The translations under genes were made by a program, and so were the position numbers. Shown here piece after piece: positions 1 through 7,818 of a stretch of 64,000 nucleotides of DNA. Numbering within the stretch: position 1 is the first letter of the stretch; each line of letters starts with the position of its first letter. Under the pieces are notes generated by a model. It worked only from the letters and a program-made list of their open reading frames with translations, was not told where the DNA came from and ran no database searches. Source of the stretch: Rhodanobacter denitrificans (GTDB lineage: Bacteria > Pseudomonadota > Gammaproteobacteria > Xanthomonadales > Rhodanobacteraceae); contig QFPO01000003.1 of assembly GCA_003241385.1 (NCBI GenBank), forward strand, positions 248,001 to 312,000. Reading direction: 5' to 3'.

Positions 1-752
1 ATCGCGGCGACCAGGGCGGCGAGCAGCTGCGGCAGCACGATCGCGCTGTGCGGCTGGTAGCGCTGCAGACAGGCCAGCAGCGTCGGCACGTCCAGTCCGG
101 CGGCGCCGGAATAGCCGATCTCGGCCAGCGACGGCACCGCGATCTCGGCACCGGCGATCAGCGCGGCGTAGAGGCCGGCCACGTTCTCGAGCAGCGTCGC
201 CAGCGGCAGCAGGCACAGATGGCGGCGCGGCGCGAGCGGCCGTGCCGCCTCGGCCAGCGAGGCCGCCACGGTCAGCAAGGCGGTGGCGTCGAGACAGACG
301 CCCTTCGGCGTGCCGGTCGTGCCGGAGGTGTAGGTGATGCAGACGGTGCCGGCCGGCAGCGCGACCGGCGACGGCGGCGTCAGGGCGAGACGGGCCAGTC
401 CGGCGGCGAGCGCGGTCGCGGCCGGCGGCGCGGCCGCGGCCGGCAGCACCAGCGCGTCGGCCCCGCTGCCGGCCAGCGCGTGCGCGATCTGGCCGTCGCT
501 GAAGAACGTCGGCAGCGGCACGTGCACCGCGCCGAGCCGGCGAATCGCCAGGTCGAGCGCGAGCCAGTCCGGTCCGTTGTCGAGCCGGCTGGCGACGCGC
601 GTGGCAGCGGCCGCCGCCAGCGCATCGGCGATCGACGCGACGCGCGCGGCGAACACGTCGCCGCGATGCACCGCACCGCTCGCGAACACGCGCGGACGCG
701 GCTCGTCGAGGCCGCCGATCAGATCGGCGAAGTCGGGCAGGCGCAGGCTCAC
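1..752 (-). CDS. AMP-dependent acyl/aryl-CoA synthetase (ANL family), truncated by window edge
   Basis: N-terminal part of an adenylate-forming enzyme, which activates a carboxylic acid as acyl-AMP and usually transfers it to CoA. The hallmark P-loop-like motif YTSGTTGTPKGV is readable around residues 137-150. The frame stays open to the window edge, so the C-terminal half is missing. The start is a GTG whose last two bases lie in the stop of the upstream hemolysin-like gene (GTGA overlap), so the two are translationally coupled. Family knowledge: thermostable-hemolysin-like genes are often found beside a long-chain fatty acid-CoA ligase in gammaproteobacteria. The substrate cannot be told from this fragment. 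Confidence in the superfamily is high. Confidence 0.87.
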   Translation of the reverse strand, partial: MSLRLPDFADLIGGLDEPRPRVFASGAVHRGDVFAARVASIADALAAAAATRVASRLDNGPDWLALDLAIRRLGAVHVPLPTFFSDGQIAHALAGSGADALVLPAAAAPPAATALAAGLARLALTPPSPVALPAGTVCITYTSGTTGTPKGVCLDATALLTVAASLAEAARPLAPRRHLCLLPLATLLENVAGLYAALIAGAEIAVPSLAEIGYSGAAGLDVPTLLACLQRYQPHSAIVLPQLLAALVAA

Positions 753-1390
753 GGCGAGCCTGCCCAGGCGGCCTGCGCGACGCAGCGCGCCGGCGTCGTG
801 CGCGCATGCGTGGTCAGGAACGCGTGTCCGGCGGCGATGTCGCCGAACATCAGCTGCGGCTGCGTCTGGTAGTAGCTGCCCCAGTGCGCACCGCCGTCGG
901 GCAGCCGATCGGGCCGCGCCGGTGCCAGCGGCGTCGGCACCAGGCCGAGCCGCTCGAAGGCGTTGCGCAGCTGGCGCGTCGCCGTGAACAGCACCCAGCG
1001 CAGCCCGGCCGCGTGCAGCAGCCGTGTGACGTCGACGATCACGGCGCGCGCGTCGCCGGCACCGACCGCCGCGAAATTGCCGACCTCGACCAGACTGCCG
1101 CGCGGCACCGGCCGGCCGAGCGCGGCGCCTAGCGCGTCCTCGGCGTGGCCGTTCAGATAGGTCTCGACGAACAGTCGGCCGTGCGCGCCGCCGCGCCAGC
1201 CGACCGCGGCGGTCAGGCGGCCGGCCGCATCGCGATAGGCGAGCAGCTGCGGCAGGAAATGTGCGAGTTCGGCGCCGTAGCGCGCGCGGTAGACCGCGGC
1301 GATGAAGGCTTCGGTTTCGGCACGGTCGGGCGAGTCGGGGCCGACCAGGCGGGCGGTGCCGGCGGTCGGACAGGTCGTCGGTGTCGTCAT
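749..1390 (-). CDS. Thermostable hemolysin (delta-VPH)-like protein
   Basis: 213-residue protein resembling the thermostable hemolysin family described from Vibrio delta-VPH. It has no signal peptide or membrane segment. The central part, about residues 90-160, carries the pattern LVEVGNFAAVGAGDARAVIV followed by LFTATRQLRNAFERLGL. This N-acyltransferase-like layout makes a cytoplasmic acyl-transfer role at least as likely as haemolysis (inference). It is the first gene of a coupled pair with the AMP-dependent synthetase, overlapping it by 4 bp, which suggests the two act on the same acyl substrate. The start is the ATG that begins MTTPTTCP, and the 130 bp upstream contain the terminator of the neighbouring protease gene. 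Confidence 0.75.
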   Translation of the reverse strand: MTTPTTCPTAGTARLVGPDSPDRAETEAFIAAVYRARYGAELAHFLPQLLAYRDAAGRLTAAVGWRGGAHGRLFVETYLNGHAEDALGAALGRPVPRGSLVEVGNFAAVGAGDARAVIVDVTRLLHAAGLRWVLFTATRQLRNAFERLGLVPTPLAPARPDRLPDGGAHWGSYYQTQPQLMFGDIAAGHAFLTTHARTTPARCVAQAAWAGSP

Positions 1391-1477
1391 GGCCGCGCAT
1401 GCTCGGCGCGGCCGATTAAGACACGATGAGGCGCTCGTTAGTCGATCGTGAGCGACGGGTTAGCACGCTGTTGCGGT

Positions 1478-1513
1478 GCGACGGCGCATCCGGTTCCGTG
1501 GATGCGCCGTCGC
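1478..1513 (-). terminator. Perfect 14-bp hairpin after the subtilisin gene
   Basis: GCGACGGCGCATCC (1478-1491) and its exact complement (1500-1513) enclose an 8-nt loop. It starts 10 bp past the stop codon of the minus-strand subtilisin gene. There is no clear T-run on the minus strand, so this is a hairpin terminator of the GC-rich type rather than a canonical one. Confidence 0.75.
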
Positions 1514-1522
1514 TGGCTCGAC

Positions 1523-4500
1523 TCAGGGTGCCGGGCAGGCCTGTACCGTCAGATCGTCGATCGCCCAGTTGACGCCGGCGCGGTGCTCGAAGCGATCGTG
1601 GGCGAGGCGGAAGCGCAGCCGCACGGTCCGGCCGGCGTAGGCGTCGAGCCCGGCCACCGTATGCACGTAGCCGCGCGGATCGCCGCACCAGGCCGGGCGG
1701 CCGGCCAGCGGATTCTGGAACGCAGCGGATACCGATCCGTCGTACGGCGTGGTCTGCAGCGCGGTCGTCAGCTGCGACCAGGTCTGGCCGTCTTCGGAGA
1801 CCTCGACGATCGCGGCGTCCTGGCAGACCGTGCCGCTCGACGACGCCTTGATCGACTGCTGCTGCCAGAAGCGCACGCTGGGCCGCGTCAGATCGGCCGG
1901 CAGCGCGATCGGCGCGCTGACCAGCCACTGGTCGTTGACGGCACCGGCGGCCGGCGCCGTGGCCTGCCACGCGAAGGCACCTCTGCGCGCAGCCGAGCCC
2001 AGCGTCCAGCGGTCGCTGCCGCTGATCGCGCCGTGCGTCCAGCCGGACGCACCGGACTCCATGTCCTCCGCAAGCAGCGTGACCGGCGTGGTGTCGAGCG
2101 GACAGTCCGAGGCCAGGGTCAGCGTGACGAAGCTCTGCGCGTCGCCCGGCGCGGTCGCGGCGTCGAAGTCGTCGGCGAACAGCTGATCGGCCGGCGGTAC
2201 CGGTGCGCTCGGTCCGCAGATGTTGATCGGCACCACGCGCCACCAGTAGCGGCGGTTGGAATCGAGCGCCTCGAGCACGCCGAGCGTCCACTGCGTGGCC
2301 GTGGTGCGGGTCTGCGCGACGATGTGCTTGAACGTGGCGTCGCTGGACACCTGCACGACGTACTCGTAGGCATCGGCGGACGCGGCCCAGCTGAAGGTCG
2401 GCTGGGTGCCGACGCCGACGGCTCCGGCCTGCGGCATCGGCGAGGCGGCGGCGGCCGGAGGACCGGCGAACACCTTCATCTCGAGGTCGAGCGTCTTGAT
2501 CGACGACGCGGCCGCGCCGGTGACGGTCAGCGCGTGCGTGCCGAGCACGGCGCCGCTCGGCGCCTGGATGCGCAGCTGCGTGTCGCCGCCCGGCAGGACC
2601 GGGTTCGGATCGAACGCGAACGACGCGCCGGACAGCGAACTGCTCGCGCTCAGCGTGACCGGCGCGGTGAAGCCGGCGATCTGGCCGATGTGCAGCGGCG
2701 TGTCGGTCGGGCGGCCGGCGCAGGCATAGGCGACCGGCGCCTCGGCCTCGACCGTGAAGCCGGGACTGCGCACGCAGTTGTAGCAGACCAGTGCGAAATC
2801 CTGTCCGAGCGCGCCGTCGTTGAGCGCATCGCCGGCGATGTTGCGCGCGCTGATCGTGATCTGCACGTCCTCGGCGGTACCGGGCGGCAGGAACACCGCC
2901 TCGTAGTTGTTGAGCGGATCGGCGGCGCCGCCTTCCTGGCTCCAGGCGCCGTTGAACCGGTTGCCGCGCCAGCTGCGCGTGCCGGCACTGACCACCAGAT
3001 CCAGATCGTTGACCTGCGGACGGGTGCCGAGCAGACCCGGCACGTCGGTGTAGGCGAGCGCGATGCGGATCGGCTGGGTCGGATCCTGCACGGCCCAGCG
3101 GTAGCGGACGGTCTCGCCGGACGCGTGCAGGACCGTGGTCTGGTCGACGACGACCTTGCTGACGTCGTTGAACATCAGGTCCATGCTGGTCATGCCGAAG
3201 CCCTGCACCGGGCTCGGCAGCGTGTCGTTGGCGAACGTGCCGGTCAGATACAGCGGATGGGCCATCAGCCAGGCCTTCATCGCGGCCGCGCTCGGCGCGT
3301 GATCGGGCGAGTCGACGCGATCGACGCTGCCGGCCGCGCTGCCGGCACCGCCGTGCTCCATCCACCAGTAGGCCAGCGATGCGATGCCGGCCACGGCCGG
3401 CGCCGCATGGCTGGTGCCCGACGACGCCGCGAACTCGGTCTGACCCGCCGGGTAGTAGGTGTCGCAGGCGCCGCGGCCGTCGTAGCCGGCGTACAGCGAG
3501 GCACCGGCCTGCACGTGCGTGCCGGGCGCGACCATCTCCGGCTTGGCGCGGCCGTCGCTGGTCGGGCCGCGGCTCGAGAACGTCGTCATGTCATGCGGAT
3601 TGTCCGACGCGGTCGGCCCGTAGCCGCAGCCGTCGGTCCAGGTCGGTCGGACGCTCTCGGACGCACCGACCGTGATGACGTTCTTGGCCGCTCCCGGCGA
3701 ACTGACCGTCGACGCGCCGCCGATGCCGAGGTTGCCGGCCGCCATCACGTAGATCATCTCCTGGTTGCCGGCGAGGCTCGAGTCGGCATCGCGAACGCCG
3801 GCGTCGTAAAGCTGCTGGACCGCCTCGTAGGTGGTCGGCGGCGGGTTGCTGCCCCAGGAGTTGTTGCTGATGCGCGCGCCGCTGCGGCCGTTGGCCTGGA
3901 TCAGGCCGGCCGGTCCGTTGCCGCAGGCGCCGGTGTTGAAGCTCGGCGTGAAGATCGCGGTCGATCCGACGCGCCCGAACGGATTGATGCCGGTGCCGCG
4001 CTGCAGACCGTCGGCGTCCTGGAACGGCGCGCCGCTGCGCAGGTCGTAGCCGGCGATGATGCCGACGTTGAGCGAGCCGTGACCGGTGATGTCGCCGGGT
4101 TGGGCCTCCGTCGAGCAGTTCTTGAAATAGGCCACGCGCGAGGCATTGGCGCTGTCGCCGCCGACGTAGAGCTTGCGGTCCGCGGTCGCGACCGCGGTCG
4201 GGCCGCTGCCGCCCTCGTGCAGCGGGCTGTCGGTGACGTCGACGATCGGATAGTCGAGCGGGTTCTCACTGAAGCCCCAGGCGCGCAGACGGTCCGGATA
4301 GCGCATCGAGGCCGGGCCCGGAAACAGGTCGCCGGTCAGGATCAGCCCCTGCTTCTCGTCCATCGGCTGCATCGGCAGCTGCTCGCCGACGAAGGTGACG
4401 TCGGGCCGCTGCGCGATCGAGGCGAGGTCGGCCACGCGCACGCGCAGCATCAGATTCTCGAACGCGAGCACCGGCTCCCAGGCCAGCGACGGGACGCCGG

Positions 4501-5179
4501 CGCCGAGCGGCCCTTGCTGCGCCGGCGCGAGCCGCGCCAGGCTCTCGACGAACGCACGTGTCGCGCCGTCGCCGTCGTGGCGGTAGATCTGCACGACGAC
4601 GTCCACCTCGGTCTGATCGGCCGCTTCGCCGCGATCCAGGCGCCGCTGCAGCGTCGGATCGATCTTGAGGAACGCATAGTACGGCGCGGCGTACTGCAGC
4701 CACGGCTCGGCGCCGCGCAGGCCGTCCAGCCGCGCACGTGCCGCATCGTCGACCCAGACCAGATAGCCGTGACTGGCGACGTAGTGCACCGGCACGATGC
4801 CGCGCGCCGACAGCGTGGCCAGCCATTCCTCGCGCACCGGACCGACGAACTGCACGACCTGCAGGCCGGCACCTTCGGGCGCGTCGAGCGTGAACGGCGC
4901 AGGCGGCTGCAGCGCCTCGCGCTGCGTGTCGAACGGCTGCGCGCTGAAGACCAGCCGGTCGAAATCCGGATCGGCCGGCCAGCTGCGGCCGGCCAGTTCG
5001 ACGACCGGCTCCGCCGCGGCGTACAGCGAGAAGCTGCCGTAGTCATAGAGCTTGACGAGCCCGGCCGCGTCGGTCGGCACATCCTGGTCGGCCAGCAGAT
5101 ACCTGTACGAGGCCGCCGTGGCCGGCGCGAACGGGGTCAGGAGGGTCAGCGCGATCGCGGACCTGAGTAGCGTGTGCAT
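1523..5179 (-). CDS. Secreted subtilisin-like serine protease (S8) with C-terminal accessory domains
   Basis: 1218-residue exported protease. A signal peptide covers about residues 1-22 and ends in ATA-AS. The S8 catalytic triad is readable: Asp314 in IVDVTDS, His367 in TGHGSLN and Ser590 in GTSHAAP, with the oxyanion region NNSWGS between them. After the catalytic domain come a beta-sandwich region, a fibronectin-III-like segment (PTFSWAASADAYEYVVQV, about residues 890-990) and a jelly-roll-like C-terminus ending DDLTVQACPAP. The internal string QLFADDFDAATAPGDAQ resembles the DGFE-type C-termini of other secreted proteins here, as if the last module had been added beyond an older terminus. 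It probably degrades extracellular protein. It stands alone and has its own terminator. Confidence 0.9.
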   Translation of the reverse strand: MHTLLRSAIALTLLTPFAPATAASYRYLLADQDVPTDAAGLVKLYDYGSFSLYAAAEPVVELAGRSWPADPDFDRLVFSAQPFDTQREALQPPAPFTLDAPEGAGLQVVQFVGPVREEWLATLSARGIVPVHYVASHGYLVWVDDAARARLDGLRGAEPWLQYAAPYYAFLKIDPTLQRRLDRGEAADQTEVDVVVQIYRHDGDGATRAFVESLARLAPAQQGPLGAGVPSLAWEPVLAFENLMLRVRVADLASIAQRPDVTFVGEQLPMQPMDEKQGLILTGDLFPGPASMRYPDRLRAWGFSENPLDYPIVDVTDSPLHEGGSGPTAVATADRKLYVGGDSANASRVAYFKNCSTEAQPGDITGHGSLNVGIIAGYDLRSGAPFQDADGLQRGTGINPFGRVGSTAIFTPSFNTGACGNGPAGLIQANGRSGARISNNSWGSNPPPTTYEAVQQLYDAGVRDADSSLAGNQEMIYVMAAGNLGIGGASTVSSPGAAKNVITVGASESVRPTWTDGCGYGPTASDNPHDMTTFSSRGPTSDGRAKPEMVAPGTHVQAGASLYAGYDGRGACDTYYPAGQTEFAASSGTSHAAPAVAGIASLAYWWMEHGGAGSAAGSVDRVDSPDHAPSAAAMKAWLMAHPLYLTGTFANDTLPSPVQGFGMTSMDLMFNDVSKVVVDQTTVLHASGETVRYRWAVQDPTQPIRIALAYTDVPGLLGTRPQVNDLDLVVSAGTRSWRGNRFNGAWSQEGGAADPLNNYEAVFLPPGTAEDVQITISARNIAGDALNDGALGQDFALVCYNCVRSPGFTVEAEAPVAYACAGRPTDTPLHIGQIAGFTAPVTLSASSSLSGASFAFDPNPVLPGGDTQLRIQAPSGAVLGTHALTVTGAAASSIKTLDLEMKVFAGPPAAAASPMPQAGAVGVGTQPTFSWAASADAYEYVVQVSSDATFKHIVAQTRTTATQWTLGVLEALDSNRRYWWRVVPINICGPSAPVPPADQLFADDFDAATAPGDAQSFVTLTLASDCPLDTTPVTLLAEDMESGASGWTHGAISGSDRWTLGSAARRGAFAWQATAPAAGAVNDQWLVSAPIALPADLTRPSVRFWQQQSIKASSSGTVCQDAAIVEVSEDGQTWSQLTTALQTTPYDGSVSAAFQNPLAGRPAWCGDPRGYVHTVAGLDAYAGRTVRLRFRLAHDRFEHRAGVNWAIDDLTVQACPAP

Positions 5180-5236
5180 GAAGATCGTCCTCGCGGATCG
5201 GGTTCGCCGACGACAGCGGCGCGGTCAATCGTCAGG

Positions 5237-5275
5237 CCGGCACCGTCGGCTGCACGAGGCAGCCGGCGGTGCCGG
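5237..5275 (-). terminator. 17-bp stem hairpin after the propeller-like gene
   Basis: Arms 5237-5253 and 5259-5275 pair over 17 positions with one mismatch around an ACGAG loop, 13 bp past the stop codon of the gene ending at 5289 on the minus strand. It separates that gene from the subtilisin gene. Confidence 0.75.
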
Positions 5276-5288
5276 ATCGATGGGTCGA

Positions 5289-7625
5289 TCAGGGCGCGCC
5301 TTCGAACCCGTCGCGGAACAGCACGTCGCCGTCGGTCACGGTCAGCTGCACCGGCAGCACCAGACGACGCTGATCCGGGTCGTTGCTGTAGAAGCACAGA
5401 CGTGCCTCGTAGCTGCCCGGCGCGAGTGCCGCGGCGTCGAACTCGATCTCGGTCGTGCCGTTCGCACCCGGGGCGATCGTGCCGGCGGTGTCGACGAAGT
5501 GCAGCCACGGCGTGTCGGCCTCGGTGGCGCAGGCACCGGCCGTGGTCGCGATCGAGAGGCCGCCGATTTCGCCGTAGCTCGGGCCGACCAGCGTGGCCTG
5601 ACCGGTCATCGTGTCGATCGTGTAGATGTTGCCGACGTCCTGATCGAACGCGGCCAGATACAGCGTGCCGGTACGGTCGTCGAAATCCAGTCCCTGCGCC
5701 AGCCACAGTGCCAGGCCGGTCGGACCGATCGCCTGCGCCTCGCCGGTGGTCTTGTCGATCGCGACGAGCACGTCGTTGTAGACGTCCATGCCGTACAACA
5801 GGCCGTTCGCGTCGATCGCGAGTTCGCCGATCATGCGCTCGGACAGCGGGGCGCCGAGCGGACTGGCCTGGCCGGTGGCGATATCCACGGTGTAGAGCTG
5901 GGTCGAGCGCGTCGAGGAGGTGTATCCGGTCACGAACATCTGGTTCGTGAAAGGATCCCAGGCGGCGCCGTACGGATTGTTGGAGGAAGCCGTGACCGGA
6001 ATCGGCACCGGCGCGATCAGCGTCGGCTCGCCGGTCTGCGTGTCGATCGTGTACAGACGCGGATTGCCGTCGAAGCCGGTCACTGCGTACTGCTTGGTGA
6101 AGTCCTCGTTGACGAAGTCGGCCGCGAAGCCGAACACGTGCCCGCTGCGGATCAGGTCGTAGTGCGTCGCGTCGAGCAGGTCGAAGCTGACGAACGCGAT
6201 CGTCGAGGCGTTGCCGTTGCGGATTCCGTAGGCCGGAACCGAATCGACGCCGCGCGGCAGAGCGGCACCGCGACCGGCCTGCTCGGGCGCGACCAGCGCC
6301 TGGCCGGCCGGCGAACGCGCGAAGTCCTCGATCGCGGTGCGCGGCGCGGCCGGGAAGTGCGCGCGCGCCGACGGCGGCTGCCAGCTCCAGGCCAGGTCGC
6401 GGTTGCCGACGTTGGCGATCTGCAGCGACGAGCGGGTGGTCGAACCCGCATTGACCGACGGGGTCAGGCCGGACGACGGCGTCAGCGACAGACGCGGCGC
6501 GCCGACGGCGACGGTCGCATCGGCGGTCGCGGTCAGAATGACCGGCACGACCGGCGTCCAGGTGATCGTCATGCCGTCGGACAGGCTGGCCGTGTTGTAC
6601 GAGAACTGGCTGGCCAGAGTCGCGCTCTGCTGCAGACCGACCGTGGCCGAGGCGCCGTTGTCGAAGCTGGCCGCGACGCCGCCGAAGCTCGCGGTGCGAT
6701 ACGCGAACAGCACCGTGTCGCTGGACTCGTTGAAGACCACCTCGAACGTCGCGCCGTGCTGGCCGTCCGGCAGACCGTTGTTGCCGTAGTTGGTCTTGTC
6801 GTGCCAGGCGACGATGTACTGCCGGTTCGGCGCGGTACCGACCGCACCGTGGTAGACCATGCCGCTGGCCATCAGGTCGTCCCAGTAAGGCAGCAGCGAT
6901 GCGCCGGTCAGATTGGTCGCCGGCAGCACGCGGTTGGCGTACGGGAAGGTCGAGCAGCTGGTCACGCCGAACGCGATGCCGCCGTTGTTGCCGACGCACA
7001 GGCTGCTCGACTCGGCACCGTAGAGGCGCAGCGGGAACGGCGCGGTGGCCATCACGGCGCCGTCGTCACCGATGTTCAGCGCGGTGCCGCTGGCGCTGAT
7101 GTCGACGAACGGCGGCGGCGAAGCCGTGCTGGCCGTGTAGCCGAGCTCCGCGTCGAATGCGGTCCAGGTCGAGGTGAAGTCGCCGCTGGTCGCGTTCTGG
7201 TTGGTGCTGGCGACGATCACGCGGTTGTACTGGAAGCTCGAATGCGGCGGAACGGCCTGCTGGTGGTTCGACAGCAGCGTGCCGACGTCGCTGTCGACCA
7301 GGGTGTGGTAGTTGAGCGTGGTCGAGGAGTGGTTGGTCAGCGTGTAGCAGACGTTGATCTCCTCGCCGATGGTGACGTCGAGCGAGGTGGCGGTGCCGCA
7401 CAGTGACGGATTGCCGGCATCGGCCGGGGCCAGCGTCACGGTCAGGCACAGGTCGCTGCTGCAGCTGCCGCGGTCCTCGGCCTGGGCGGCCGTGCGGACC
7501 TCGCCGAAGTCCAGGACGCGGCCGGCCGCGTTGTAGCTGCCGTACGGCAGCGGCTGGGCCGACAGGGCGCCAGCCAGCGACAGCACCAGCGTGGACGCCG
7601 CCGGCAGGATGGTGGATCGGTTCAT
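5289..7625 (-). CDS. Large secreted protein with propeller-like repeats and DGFE C-terminus
   Basis: 778-residue secreted protein of unknown function. The start chosen is MNRSTILPAASTL, with a signal peptide ending near LSAQP. Residues about 110-340 form a beta-rich domain of the kind seen in bacterial adhesins, including ALNIGDDGAVMATAPF and the sequence VGNNGGIAFG. Residues about 480-690 contain four blades of the type Y-x-(I/V)-D-x-x-T-G-(E/Q)-(A/P)-x-x-(I/L)-(A/G), as in bacterial DUF4394/propeller proteins. The C-terminus reads VLFRDGFEGAP, a DGFE-type ending shared with three other secreted proteins in this window. The gene has its own terminator and 190 bp of upstream space. No catalytic motif is visible. 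Confidence 0.8.
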   Translation of the reverse strand: MNRSTILPAASTLVLSLAGALSAQPLPYGSYNAAGRVLDFGEVRTAAQAEDRGSCSSDLCLTVTLAPADAGNPSLCGTATSLDVTIGEEINVCYTLTNHSSTTLNYHTLVDSDVGTLLSNHQQAVPPHSSFQYNRVIVASTNQNATSGDFTSTWTAFDAELGYTASTASPPPFVDISASGTALNIGDDGAVMATAPFPLRLYGAESSSLCVGNNGGIAFGVTSCSTFPYANRVLPATNLTGASLLPYWDDLMASGMVYHGAVGTAPNRQYIVAWHDKTNYGNNGLPDGQHGATFEVVFNESSDTVLFAYRTASFGGVAASFDNGASATVGLQQSATLASQFSYNTASLSDGMTITWTPVVPVILTATADATVAVGAPRLSLTPSSGLTPSVNAGSTTRSSLQIANVGNRDLAWSWQPPSARAHFPAAPRTAIEDFARSPAGQALVAPEQAGRGAALPRGVDSVPAYGIRNGNASTIAFVSFDLLDATHYDLIRSGHVFGFAADFVNEDFTKQYAVTGFDGNPRLYTIDTQTGEPTLIAPVPIPVTASSNNPYGAAWDPFTNQMFVTGYTSSTRSTQLYTVDIATGQASPLGAPLSERMIGELAIDANGLLYGMDVYNDVLVAIDKTTGEAQAIGPTGLALWLAQGLDFDDRTGTLYLAAFDQDVGNIYTIDTMTGQATLVGPSYGEIGGLSIATTAGACATEADTPWLHFVDTAGTIAPGANGTTEIEFDAAALAPGSYEARLCFYSNDPDQRRLVLPVQLTVTDGDVLFRDGFEGAP

Positions 7626-7818
7626 TGCGTCTCCGAAAGACAACACGACGGCCGGATCTCGGTTCGGCCCGCCGCTGTAATCGAATCGATCCGGCGCAGT
7701 CCGGCGCCGGCCCCTGGCAACGTCGACGTCGCCACGGTCCGAAGATCGCCAAAGCGCTTCGGCGATGTCTGTGTCAATCCTGTGTCAGATGTGATTCCCC
7801 GATGTGCGACCAGGATAA

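Noticed and set aside
1448..5170. 1240-codon plus-strand frame opposite the subtilisin
   Set aside because: Arg/Gly/Val-rich composition and exact overlap with a well-supported protease identify it as antisense noise.
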